Source: Cristatella mucedo
Lineage: Eukaryota > Bryozoa > Phylactolaemata > Cristatellidae
Assembly: GCA_009760855.2 (NCBI GenBank)
Contig: WPIO01000015.1
Location: 2,320,001 to 2,384,000 of the forward strand
DNA length: 64,000 nt
Direction: 5' to 3'
Shown piece after piece: positions 52,346 through 62,871 of the stretch (position 1 is its first letter; the number at the start of each line of letters is the position of its first letter). The notes beneath the pieces are model-generated. The model did no database searches, was not told the origin of the DNA, and saw only the letters and a list, made by a program, of their open reading frames with translations. A program made the translations under genes and the position numbers.

Positions 52346-53115
52346 CTAGCCTATTTTTAGCTACATAACATTGCTGGAATTCGGGTTTTCATGGACAGGA
52401 ATACTACATCTACACCGGTACAAGGATTTGTGACATCTCGTCTCGACTTCTGTAACTCACTGCTTGCTGGTCTTCCAGCCTGTGCAATCAAGCGCTTACA
52501 GTTGGTGCACAATTCGGCAGCTAGGCTTGTCAGGCGGAAGAGTTGCAGTTGTCACATCGCACCACTTCATGCCGACCTGCACTAGCTCTCAGTCAAGCAA
52601 TACATCGACTTCATAGTTCGGTCACTTACTGTTATGCCTCTTCATTCCTTGGCCCCGCCTACCTGTCAGACCCACTCCCGCCAGGCTAAGCATCGTACCA
52701 CCAATTTTTCTGAATTTAATAGTTTAGGTACACCTCCTACGACCCTTAAGTCCTTGGGAGATCGTATCTTGAGTTCGTATACTCCCAAAGGCAGGAAATT
52801 AGTCCCGACTGATGTCACGACATCCCATGGCTTGATGGCATTCAAACGAAGCTAAACATACATCTATTTATAACAGTGTTTTGTAGATCCATGTTATTCA
52901 TTCTTTGTGCGCTTATGCGTGGTGACTCGGCGCACGCTACCACTAACCATATTCGCATTCTGACCCTGTGCATATCACGTCTAACCATGTTATGCTTGTG
53001 ACGTTGAGCATGCAAACATTAACCATTCTATCATGCTTCCGTTAGAACGTATGCAAAGTGCCTAAAAAGAAATTGAGTTCTCAGAGGGCGTTATGCAGAC
53101 GTATTATTATTGTTA
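52346..53115 (+). mobile_element. L2 family B fragment (right half of an inverted pair)
   Basis: TTTAGCTACATAACATTGCT onward; the frame has [20 protein letters not shown], then degenerate sequence to the tail GTGCCTAAAAAGAAATTGAG...TATTATTATTG. Confidence 0.8.
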
Positions 53116-53489
53116 CTACGGTTAGTGGTAACGTGCAGTGTCAGCAGGCATACGCACACAATGAACAAATTACAAGAACCCACTAAATGCTTCAAGAAAC
53201 GAGCGTGTTGTTAGTAACGGTGCGTTGCGCTACCTTATGCTTCGCTCGCCCAGGGCTGCCACTGTCCGCCTGGGTGCACCTTGTCGCCTCGCGAGAGTCG
53301 ACGCGACGAGGCGACGCGACGAGGCGATTGGGCAATGCGCCCTCGGCCCGGCGCTCGGTGCAGCGTCAATTGCTTGACAACCTTCTGCTCTCAAGGTCAG
53401 CGGCACTGTCCTTTGACGCCGCCTTTCGCGGACACCGTGTACCTTGCAGAAAGCTCGATTTGAGCCCAATAATTTGTCTGCTAATAATG

Positions 53490-53600
53490 ATAATAATAAC
53501 AGTAATAATAAGGTGTTTTTAAATCCTAAGTATACCAATCTCTTTATAGGCATTTCAGATATACTGGAAAGAAAGCATGACGATTCCGCCTTGTCTGAAC
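53490..53600 (-). mobile_element. L2 tail fragment, degenerate
   Basis: AATAATGATAATAATAACAG, AATCTCTTTATAGGCATTTC and GGAAAGAAAGCATG. Short and decayed. Confidence 0.55.
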
Positions 53601-53754
53601 GCGCACAGTATCGGTATGCGTAAGCACTAAAAGAAAAATAAATCACAAGCTTTCTCCCCCCCCTACGCCAAATGCTGCAAGGAGCCAGTTTAGCCTTTTT
53701 CAATGTCCTCAAGTCAATGAATGTCTTGACGAATGTCGGGAGTGAGTAAACATT

Positions 53755-54135
53755 AAATCCTTTGGAGACCATACCTTTAGTTCGTATGCTCCCAAAGCCC
53801 GGAACTCACTCCCGACTTGCGTCACGACATCTCCTGACATGATCACATTTAAAAAGAAACTACAAAATGCATATATTTATAACAGCATTAGCGGGTCCCT
53901 GTGATTCGTCCTTTACGCGCTTGTGCTTGCTGACACTGTGCATGCTGCCACGAACCATACTTGCACACTGACCATGTGCATGTCACCCCTAACCATATTA
54001 TTCTTGTTGTTTATTGAGGATGCTACCGCTGACCATTCGATCGTGTTTTCTGTGCAGCAAATGTAGAGCACCTAGAGAGAGTTTTAGTTCTCTGAGGGCG
54101 CTTTATCAAGTGTATTATTATTGTTATCATTATTA
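53755..54135 (+). mobile_element. L2 family B 3' fragment
   Basis: AATCCTTTGGAGACCATACC, AGTTCGTATGCTCCCAAAGC, the 3' UTR and tail, ending (TTA)n. It is followed directly by a reversed internal fragment (54140-54440). Confidence 0.8.
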
Positions 54136-54139
54136 TTTG

Positions 54140-54440
54140 ATTCAAAAGAGCTGGAGGTACGATGCCTAGTTGGTTAGGGGAGTAGCTTAGATAGGGTACG
54201 CTGGAACCAGAGAATGAAGGGACCAATAATTGAGTGACCCCCCCCCCCCCCGCCACCTACAAGTCAATGCCGTGCTTGATTGGGAGCCAGTGCAAGTCGG
54301 CGAGCAGTTGCGTAATGTGGCAACTGCGACACTCACTACACACAAGGCGGGCTGCAGAGTTTTGCACCAACTGTAAGTGCCTGATATCGCAGGCGCTTGT
54401 TTCATATACATAATCTGGTTTACCTAGCACGTGAAGTAAA
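54140..54440 (-). mobile_element. L2 family B internal fragment
   Basis: The minus strand encodes IRHLQLVQNSAARLVCSECR and SCHITQLLADLHWLPIKHGI. A C12 run lies at ~54240-54251. Confidence 0.8.
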
Positions 54441-54927
54441 TCCAACTCATGCAGGCTTGGCTTGCTTTAATGAGTCTCGCTGAAAATAAACTATTCATCA
54501 AAGCTGCTTTCATGCCACGAAACGTCTTAACGTCAAGTCGGAAGTCGGACACGATCTACCGCTACGAACGTGTAAACCAAATGGTTGTGCCAGCTTGAGG
54601 CATTTTCAGTGCAGCCCATTACTGCTTCGGAGTGGACGAATCGGAAGGATCATTTTAACTTTAATATTATAGCAACTGAAAGGTCCGCTAAAGTCCGAAT
54701 CACTTAACTGATCACGCTGCTTACGCCTACGGGTCAGGACGCTATCGAAATATACAAGAGTTTCGAGTGGGGCGAGTGACCATAAGATAAAGACGACTTA
54801 AAAAAAGTACTGATGGGATTTATTGAACAATTAATTCCTTAAAGTAGCGAGTCGTACGAACATTTAGAACTCCTCCGCCGCAAACAACTTGAGTCGGAAT
54901 CCTGTGACTCATTTTTACGTTACTCTA

Positions 54928-55152
54928 TTAGGTCTCATTGAGTCGTGCAATTATCATGCTGAGGAGAGACCTGGAGTTTAGCGTGACCAGATAGTCATCA
55001 ATACACATTAAAACCATGTCACAGATAAGCTCCTGTAGAAGACCAAGGTGACTCTTGCTAAAGCAGTAAGCATTCATCACAGGAAGTGACGGCTCACTAC
55101 CTACAATGCAGCCTGAGTTTGAGGAGTTCGCCACCGCTGCCGGCGATGCCAC
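54928..55152 (-). CDS. Unrecognised short open frame
   Basis: 75 codons, with a hydrophobic/helical C-terminal part (LGLLQELICDMVLMCIDDYL, then SRSLLSMIIARLNET). It resembles neither the surrounding LINEs nor a domain I can name. It may be an exon (an acceptor-like ATTGTAG lies inside) or a chance frame. Confidence 0.2.
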   Translation of the reverse strand: MASPAAVANSSNSGCIVGSEPSLPVMNAYCFSKSHLGLLQELICDMVLMCIDDYLVTLNSRSLLSMIIARLNET

Positions 55153-55454
55153 TCACGCAGGGCTCGCTCCAACGAATACCAGCCAGCGCGCCAAATACCG
55201 TCACGTGCGTGGCCGCGAAGCGGCATGCATTGCTTATGTTGTTACATTGATACGAAGTGTACGCTCAGGAAGCGCCCAGCCTTCGACAAAACCTACGAGC
55301 TTTATCGAACGAGAATCTACTTCGCTGCCGTTTGAAGACGTACGCGAAAGGCGCATTTGAAGGCAGCTTTCGGTTGCTCACCCGCTTATCCAGGCATTGC
55401 GTCGCGGGTCACTGTAATGTACAACGGTAGGCCTGAGAACCACTTGCGCGTCGT

Positions 55455-55900
55455 GGTGAATCCTACCACTTGCTTTTAGGAATCTTATTGTTCACCTGTA
55501 CCTCGTTTAAACCAAAAATCCTTTGGAGACCGTGCCTTTAGTTCGTATACTCCTAAAGCCTGGAATACACTCCCAACTTCTGTCGCGACATCTCCTGACA
55601 TGACCACATTTAAAAAGAAAATAACAGCGCACCTATTTATGACAGCATTTAGTGGGTCCCTGTGATTCGTCCTTTATGTGCCTATGCGTGCTGCCACTGT
55701 GCATGCTGCCACTAACCACACTTGCATGCTGACCCTGTGCATGTCACCCGTAACCATGTTATTCCGTTGTTTATCGAGCATGCTACCATCAACCATTCGA
55801 TCGTGCTTTATTTTCAGCAAATATAAAGTGCCTAGAAAGAGATTGAGTTCTCCGAGGGTGCTGTATCAAACGCATTATTATTATTATTATTATAATAAAT
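55455..55900 (+). mobile_element. L2 family B 3' fragment
   Basis: TTTGGAGACCGTGCCTTTAG, GCCTGGAATACACTCCC, UTR and tail (CTAGAAAGAGATTGAGTTCT), then (ATT)n. Confidence 0.85.
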
Positions 55901-55930
55901 ATGGGATACTTGTAAGTTACCGAGGCCTTA

Positions 55931-56823
55931 AGCTGCGTTTACTTGTCAGACTTTCCCACAAATTTTGGACAGATTTCCCGGAGATTTCTGCTACTACGTC
56001 ATCATACGTCACAACATTTTTTGGGGGGGGGTTTGAGCCAAGTCGGCAGACTCATCAGAATCGGTCCTAACTTTTTGGCTCCTGTTTGGTCTAGCCGACC
56101 AATCAAAACCCTGGAGCTCGTCGTATACACCCGCACGGCCAAAACAAAAACGGCTGATGTTCGTAGGCTCGAGCATATTGAGGCGGTCAGAGCAATTATT
56201 TGAATATGGGATGCTTATGCGTTGTAACCAATGCTTCAGCCTTTTCTACATAGAAGACCCCATGCGTCTGTTTATCAAATCCACCAACAAACCCGTAACG
56301 GCGCGCATTACTTAGCACTACACATCCTGCCATCCGTAACGGTGCACATTACTTGGTGAAAAATACTGGCTGATTTAACAGCTTCTTTTGTATAGCGATA
56401 GAATAGCCTTTACGGCTATCATCACCGCTTGCAGCGGCGATAAAGGATCGCTCACCGAGGTTTCGAACCCACGACGTCGGTCCCGAGGTCTTGAAAAGCA
56501 ACTGCCTTACCTAGTGTGCCATCCCCGACTGTTTGATACTGCTCCCGTTTCAGAAAAGGCTTTTTTTAAATGCTTACCATCCTTTTATTTATATTTTTCT
56601 CATACTACTTTACAATGATGACTGCAGCCTGCGTTGGCTTGGCGTCTTTCCGCGGAAGCCCTTTTTTCATACCGGCCTTTTCCGGATTAGAGCATGGGCT
56701 GTGGGAGGGACTAAGTCGGTCATCAAATCTGTCGTGGGCGGGACTAAATCTGTCGTATAAACGTCTTAACTAGGAGGAAAGTCGGTGTCTGTCAGGAGGA
56801 AAGTCTGCCGAGTAGACGCAGCT
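55931..56823. mobile_element. PIF/Harbinger-like MITE with TTA target duplication
   Basis: The left end AGCTGCGTTTACTTGTCAGA and the right end (reverse) AGCTGCGTCTACTCGGCAGA are inverted repeats, with three mismatches over 26 bp. Both ends are flanked by TTA (55928-55930 and 56824-56826), the usual Harbinger target. No transposase is encoded. It carries a SINE-2 insertion. Confidence 0.75.
56351..56525 (-). mobile_element. SINE-2 copy nested in the MITE
   Basis: ACTGGCTGATTTAACAGCTT tail, CACCGCTTGCAGCGGCGATA, TTTCGAACCCACGACGTCGG (B box complement) and CTTACCTAGTGTGCCATC. Confidence 0.85.
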
Positions 56824-56889
56824 TTATAATGGGTAAACATGACTGTATTAGTTCCGAAGAATTTTAAAGGAAAGCTGCGCATGTTTATT

Positions 56890-57430
56890 TACGTAAGGGA
56901 ATGATGAAAAACAGCGTGAACGTTATAAGCTCTACATGCCATCCGTATCTTTGCAAGCTTAGCTGGCTTCAAATATTAGAGTCCACTGGACACAGTATCT
57001 GCGTTCGCGCAAGTGGTCCTGAAAAAGCTAGCAGTCTTCCAGCATCCGTTAGAACACTATTTGGACGATTTCAATTTTGGCGTTTGCCATTCGGGATTGC
57101 TTTAGCCCCAAAAGGATGTCACAGAATTATTACGAGTCATTTTTCGGACTTCCCGGGGTTCGTATGCATATTGGCATATTGACGACATTGCTGTAAGCGG
57201 GTTCATGGGTGAGGAACACGACACTCACCTGAGGCAGGTTTTGGCGAAATTCCGTAAGATTACCAGGGCTTCCTTAATGCAGGTAAGTGCAAGTGTGGCC
57301 AGACAGAGACTCCTTAGCTGGGCCACGTCTTTCTGGCACACAGCCAGACCCGCTAAGCTGGAGGTCATCACAAATTTTACCGCGCTTTCCTCAAAGGTCG
57401 TTGTCTCGCGATGGCTAATTAGGGATGGCT
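56890..57430 (+). pseudogene. Ty3/Gypsy-like reverse transcriptase fragment
   Basis: The frame at 56901-57182 encodes RTLFGRFQFWRLPFGIALAP, the RT motif B region (family: TPFGRFRFKRLPFGI...P). After one frameshift the catalytic HIDDIAVSGFMGEEHDTHLR is read (57160-57235), then CKCGQTETP..LGHVF and KLEVITNF. It is a relic without other domains or LTRs and differs in sequence from the RT at 6.8-7.9 kb. Confidence 0.8.
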
Positions 57431-57582
57431 AATTACTAAGCCAAAATTTTTCTGCAAGCTAGTTGAAGTGTCTACAACTTCGCGACACTTAACGTAGGCA
57501 GAGACTCAGTGTTGCTCAGACGCTAAACAAGCGAAGACCTTTAAAGAAATTAGAATCTTTGTGATTGTCACCCCTCTACTAC

Positions 57583-57712
57583 GTTTATATATATATATAT
57601 ATATATAATTCAATAATATATATATATATATATATATTATTGAAATATATATATATATATATTATTCAATATATATATATATATTATTGAATTATACATA
57701 TATATATAATTC
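57583..57712. repeat. (AT)n microsatellite with ATTCAAT interruptions
   Basis: Long TATATA runs separated by ATTCAATA / TATTGAAT, so the whole is palindromic and could extrude cruciforms. A shorter run lies at 58137-58157. Confidence 0.95.
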
Positions 57713-57836
57713 ATTTGTATAGCGCCTAAAGAGAACTTAATCTCTTTTCAGGCGCTTCACATGTGCCTCAGGGCTCGAGCCAAGACCTCAGCCAAACCTT
57801 GATCGAGGCGAGCACCTTGACCGCTGGGCCAAACCA
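57713..57836 (-). mobile_element. SINE-1 copy
   Basis: TCATTTGTATAGCGCCTAAA, AGGGCTCGAGCCAAGACCTC, CACCTTGACCGCTGGGCCAAA. It is paired in inverted orientation with the copy at 58000. Confidence 0.85.
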
Positions 57837-57999
57837 TGACGTAAAGTTGCCCATTACGCTGGCGTTGCATGCATGTCAGCATTGCCTTGGTGCGGTATTA
57901 ATGCCAAAGCCAGCGACCTGTCGAGTACGTTTCTCTCACTTAAGCTCCAATTCGGCAAAGTATGCTCAAATTGAAAAGGAAATTATGGGTGACCAATTT

Positions 58000-58133
58000 G
58001 TGTTTGGTCCAGCGGTTAAGGTGATCGTCCCGACCAAGGTCTGGCAGAGGTCGTGAGCTCGAGCCCCGAGGCATATGTGAAGCACCTGAATAGTGATTAA
58101 GTTCTCTTAGGGCGCTATACAAATGAATTATAT
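58000..58133 (+). mobile_element. SINE-1 copy
   Basis: TTTGGTCCAGCGGTTAAGGT, GTGAGCTCGAGCCCCGAGG, AAGCACCTGAATAGTGATTA...GGGCGCTATACAAATG. Confidence 0.88.
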
Positions 58134-58358
58134 AAATTATATATATATATATATATTGGACTTGCGAATTTCTACGAAGAATGTCTTTCGCGAGAGCCTC
58201 TCAGTGGAAAGCAACCATAAACCACTACTCGGCTTCTTCACGAAGCCCATCGCTGAGGTTTTTCTTAATTGCAGTGGATGAGACTTTGCTGACGGTGCTA
58301 TCGCTTTACTTTTTTCCATACACCTGGGAAGAAAATTTTCTTAGCAGAAAACGTTGGT

Positions 58359-58429
58359 AGCAGAGTGCGCAGTGGAAGCGTTCTGGGCCCATAACCCAGA
58401 GGTCGATGGATCGTAACCATTCTCTGCTA
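58359..58429 (+). tRNA. Initiator tRNA-Met (CAT)-like gene or pseudogene
   Basis: 71 bases match animal initiator tRNA-Met closely. The 7-bp acceptor stem is AGCAGAG/CTCTGCT, the anticodon arm is CTGGGCCCATAACCCAG (anticodon CAT), and the T arm is GATGGATCGTAACCATT. One base is missing before the D stem and the T loop reads ATCGTAA rather than ATCGAAA. CCA follows directly in the DNA (58430-58432), which is unusual for a eukaryotic gene and suggests a reverse-transcribed or element-associated copy. No T-run terminator is seen. Confidence 0.65.
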
Positions 58430-58432
58430 CCA

Positions 58433-58603
58433 ATGTTGTGTTACTGTGTCTCCATGTTGTGTTACTGTGTCTCCGGCTGTAGCAGCGCTAGTGGAGTCTC
58501 GTTCACCGCTCACGTTCGCCCTCTCGTGTCTTCGTGAGACTCCACTAGCGCTGCTACAGCCGGAGACACAGTAACACAACATGGAGACACAGTAACACAA
58601 CAT
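58433..58603. repeat. Perfect 68-bp inverted repeat, 35-base loop
   Basis: The left arm 58433-58500 and right arm 58536-58603 are exact reverse complements. Each arm contains a 21-bp tandem duplication (ATGTTGTGTTACTGTGTCTC plus C). It begins immediately after the tRNA CCA. Perfect arms imply a recent origin or gene conversion. Confidence 0.95.
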
Positions 58604-58614
58604 GCACTCACCAG

Positions 58615-58789
58615 GGCTCCTAGCCAAAGGTCTTTATACAGACCATTAGTTGCTAGATTAGAACAAATTGCAGCTGTTCTTAAGTGCAGCCTACCAGCAC
58701 ACGGTCAACGTGAAGCCTGCAGACGTGCAATCGCAGCCGACACAGCACTTCAAGCACTGCTAATTCCTAGCGACGAAACGGCCAGATAG
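58615..58789 (+). CDS. Possible terminal exon of an unrecognised gene
   Basis: After an acceptor-like AACATGCACTCACCAG, an open frame of 57 codons reads APSQRSLYRPLVARLEQIAA, then a charged helix-like part with REACRRAIAADTALQALLIP, to TAG. AATAAA follows 5 bases later (58795-58800). Composition looks coding and helical. I do not recognise the family. It could also be the end of a transposon gene. Confidence 0.35.
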
Positions 58790-58794
58790 GCACC

Positions 58795-58800
58795 AATAAA
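58795..58800 (+). terminator. Poly(A) signal after the possible terminal exon
   Basis: AATAAA followed by TGTATTTGTGTTTGG (GT-rich), a normal cleavage context. Confidence 0.5.
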
Positions 58801-60110
58801 GCACGCTGTATTTGTGTTTGGTTCAAGCGAGGAAGATGCAGTGAGTTTAAATCGCGAAATGCGCAGGCGTTGATCGCTTCAGTTAGACTCGCTGCGCATA
58901 AACATTTGCCCTGGCGGCTTCAGTGCCGCATGCCGGCTTTACAGCACTTTACTGTAGTTTCCACAGATCGGCGAAACAATGTCTGGGCTGAGCATGAATA
59001 GTCGCATTTGAAAACCCGCGAGAAACTGTGCAAGCACCGAGTCTGGCTTTTCGGACGGTTTCGTGTACTAGTCATATTTAAACTTTGTGAACGTTTTGAG
59101 CATCATGCAATGCGACCCTTTGCATTAGTTTCACAAGCTAGACCATTTCCACGAGTAAGCGTGGTCTCACAGCCTACAGCCATGTTTGTGCGGCTTTTCT
59201 TCCCCGCGAACAAAAGGACGGCGATTGACTGTGAGCGATGTTTGCTGCTTTTCGAGTCTTACGATCTACCGGCAGCAAACTGTTGGAACCGTTAGCACCA
59301 GGGGCTGCGTAAATAGTGGAGTACAGCATCGGCAGCTGCCAAACGCGATTGCTGCACTCGTCATGCTGACGGTGGGCTCGGAAAACTCCAAGTAAGGTTA
59401 TAGACTATCTTAACAGTCAGGTTCAAGTGGTAGATGTAGCATCATGATACAGCGACATGTGATTCAGTTGATTGAGGAACCACTTCCAGCCGCATGGAGA
59501 TTTAGTCCAATACAGCGCTATAGCAGGGTTCAGGCTGAACCCTTCCTAATATGTGGCAAGCTTCTTAAAAAGGTGACTTTTTATCTGACAGGGTGTGGCT
59601 CACTGGTCGCTCCTGTCAAACCTTCAAAAGAGCGAGACGGAGGGGCATTGCTCGGCCACGCTCTGCAATTGTCAGGTTGTCTCAGCGTCAGTTGTCCGGT
59701 GTCAAATTTGCTACGTAGTTTTTAAAGGCACACCCTACTTGGCTTCGACAGTGGCCGGCACCCGCATCTTGGATGGCACGTAGCAGAAAAGCGCGGTCTA
59801 CTCGAAATTTATAGCTCTGGTGAAATGAAGCTGCTTAAAGACCTTGACCATCCACCGTGCACGGTGTGGCTTGCACTTTCCCTGAGTTTTGAATCTGAGA
59901 GACCGAGCTGGACGCATTCCCGTAAGCTGGCCAATCCAGGTCGGCTGTCAAAATGTGGCTGGGCGTTGGCGTGAACAATGACACCTGTGATGGATGAAGT
60001 GACTCAAACCATTTTTCTGTGTGCGTCGCGAACGCCGATTCTCGTCCCTTAGGCATACCCTGTAGTATGAAGAATAAGAATAATCCCTAAGCACCACGAG
60101 AAACGTGCGA
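58801..60110. other. No recognised gene
   Basis: Several overlapping frames on both strands (59008-59295, 59444-59783, 59835-60056) show no domain I can name. Confidence 0.4.
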
Positions 60111-60111
60111 T

Positions 60112-60190
60112 CCCTTTGCAGCAAATGTGAAGCGCCTAGAAAGAGATTGAGTTCTCTAAGGGCACTTTATCGAGTGTATTATTATTACTA
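60112..60190 (+). mobile_element. L2 family B tail fragment
   Basis: CCTTTGCAGCAAATGTGAAG, CTAGAAAGAGATTGAGTTCT, GGGCACTTTATCGAGTG and (TTA)n. Confidence 0.85.
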
Positions 60191-60476
60191 CTATGCTCGT
60201 TCGTATAGTAAGCCTCGTTGTGTTGTCCGGTTCCAATGCCATCAGTATCCCAATATTGTCTTGTATTACGGCACGGTTCTCAACACCCCCGTGGGGGCCT
60301 CTGCATTAATGACGCTTGTCCGAAAAAGCAGTGCTCTTAATGGCGCTAGTCGTTACCGTTGCACGACGAATAGTAGCGAAGCTCCGAGCTTTACCTCTTC
60401 CCTGAACTGGACCTTCTGTCCAGTGTCCTCGAAAACTCGGTGGTCTAGCTGATCTAGTATACCGTCTTGTATAGCG

Positions 60477-61190
60477 TCGGAATCTGCTGCAGCAACTGAT
60501 AAACTGAATGCTTGCCTTGCCGACATTCGATCCTGGACCTGGGAACATTTCTTGAAACTAAATGACGATGAAACCGAACTGCTGCTCATAGGACACCCTA
60601 GGCGTGTGGCTGGATTAAAAGGCTTTGCTCTTGTAACAGGTGATGCTGTTGTGGGACCATCACCACGTGCTCCAAATTTAGGTGTCGTTATCGACAGCTG
60701 CCTAAATTTTAAAAGGTTCATTAAGAAGACTGCTTCTACAGCTAGTCATCACGCCCGATCCCTATCTAAGATTAGGAGTTGTCTTCCACAGTGATTTTCA
60801 AAAAATTTAACTGGCTCCTTGTTTGCGTCTCAGCTTGATTATTGTAATTCCCTTTTGGCTGGGCTGCCAAAGAAAGCTATTAGGCCACTGCAGCTGGCTA
60901 TGAATATGGCTGCAAGGCTAGTCTTCAAGTCCCAGAGGTTTGACCACGTGCCTCCTTTGCTAAAAGAGCTAGGATGGCTGCCGGTTGATCATCGGATACA
61001 GAGCGAAGTTCTTAAGCTAACCCACAAGGCCCGCCACGGCTTGGCTCCTCCATACCTAGCTGAACTGCTGCACCAGCTTCACCCTCTTCACACCCTCAGG
61101 TCCTGTGTGGACAGTTAGCTGTTCCATTCCTCCGCTTAAAGACCGTTGACGACAGAAGCTTTAGCTCTGCAGGTGTGGAACTCGCTGTGG
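60477..61190 (+). mobile_element. LINE family A copy 2, C-terminal part
   Basis: The frame after [97 protein letters not shown]. It is less decayed than 205-2590. Its 3' end is cut at the LTR that follows. Confidence 0.88.
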
Positions 61191-61194
61191 AACA

Positions 61195-61530
61195 CTTGTC
61201 AGTGCAGGCAGACCGGTAGTGCCCCAAACCACCCAGGGTCAAACAGCTGGTGGCTGTGGCCTAGGGACAGGCCAGTGCCCAGCTGTGGTCTGACGGCTGT
61301 GGTTTATCTCCCGGCTGGCTTTGTCCTCCCGCCAACTCAGGGGATGAGTTGTGGCTGGCAGGGAGTGGGCGAGGAGAGAGCGCCAACCTGGGAGAGGCAG
61401 TTGTGTCTGGGGGGGGAGCGCTGCGGGCGCACGCGACAATACGCGTTCCTGCCAACCGGCGTCGGTGTTCTGCCTGCGCCCGCGTACGTATTCAGTTGGA
61501 AGAGCGCTGTTTAGTCTAGCAGCTTGCAGA
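61195..61530 (+). mobile_element. Solo LTR of the Gypsy family seen at 5.3-9.6 kb
   Basis: Aligns along most of its length with the 5' LTR 9640-9311 (reverse): GCAGGCAGACCGGTAGTGCC, AACAGCTGGTGG, GACAGGCC, CTGTGGTCTGACGGCTG, GGTGTTCTGCCTGC. No internal region follows. Exact edges and target duplication could not be fixed. Confidence 0.75.
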
Positions 61531-62270
61531 GCGGTAGCTGTGCCGTCGGTGTGGCTGCGTGAGCAGAACTGTGTGCAGATTCTCTTTTTCCTCGGGTCGA
61601 AAGCTTTCGCACTAGTCAGGAGGACGGCAGCAGCAGTAGGCCCAAATCACTCCCTCGGCCTCGAAAAATGTATCACTGTAATCGTTGGGTTCAAAAAATA
61701 AGCAACGATGTGATGGAAGCGTTCAATACCAGTGCTTTGATTAATGTGGGAAATCTTGTCATTTTCGGTTTCTAAGATTTCCTCTGCGTGCTGTACACCT
61801 AGCTAGCTGCCTGTGTCATTCTTAGCAAAATAATTTTGTCTACTATTCGAAATTCGTAATTCGCTTTGAGGGTAGCAAGTCACCCAGCAATTACAGGCGA
61901 CATATCGTGTGCATGCAACTTACGACATTCGCACGTAAGCTTATGCATGTATATTTTGGCTTTGCTTTAATGCTTGTGTATTCTTCCTGATGTATGTATA
62001 TAGTTTTATAAAGTCATGCTTACGTGCATGTGTCTGCTTGCGTGCTGGTGTGAGCAGTTATAAGTGTGAGCACTGTCATTCATGCATGATCGTTATGCAC
62101 TGTTGAAGAACGACATTTAAGAATTGTTTTTGCCATTTAGTCTAGCATACTGCACTTTGGCAACGTATATAAATATGGTATAGACTGTACACTTCTGCTT
62201 CAGCTCTTAGGAGGTTAACTTAACCGGCAACTCGAATGCACCCTCGAGCACGTGACGTCGACGAAAGCCA
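61531..62270. other. No recognised feature
   Basis: AT-rich spacer after the solo LTR; no supported frame or repeat. Confidence 0.45.
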
Positions 62271-62272
62271 CA

Positions 62273-62332
62273 GTATGTTATGCTATGCTATGCTATCTAT
62301 GTTATGCTATGCTATGCTATGCTATCTAAGTT
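62273..62332. repeat. (ATGCT)n pentanucleotide repeat
   Basis: TATGCTATGCTATGCTATC units with minor variants. Confidence 0.9.
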
Positions 62333-62837
62333 AGCCCGATGTACAACCCAGTATGTGATCCCTGTAAGGGTTGCTGGACATGTGTCTGATTTGCTGTAGA
62401 TGTGTGCAAGTGCAGGTCGTTCCAAAGACTTATGTGCTGCCACTGTACTGCACCCCACAAGCAGACAATCACCAAACGCATTGTCTGTGCCTGACTTATT
62501 ATGCACTGAAATCTTGCTAGTTTTATTAGCACACGGTCTTCGGCGATCTTGTGCTTCACCTAACAGTTAAACCAACAATAAGAAAACGTGTGGTGACCCT
62601 GAGAATTAATTCGAAGTACTTCCGGCATGTGTGCATGCTTGCATGCATATTAACCGTATAAACTTACAGTTATGCGAATGCGATAGAAGTACGTGGTATG
62701 TTAACCAGGGGTGTGCATATGTATGTAAGGGTGTTTTGGCATGATTAAAGGATTTTGCTAAAAAGCTTTGTGCGAATGTTTGTGTTTTTGCACGTGTTTG
62801 CATGCATTATACTGCTTGTTAGTGTCGTATATGTCAC

Positions 62838-62871
<34 letters not shown>

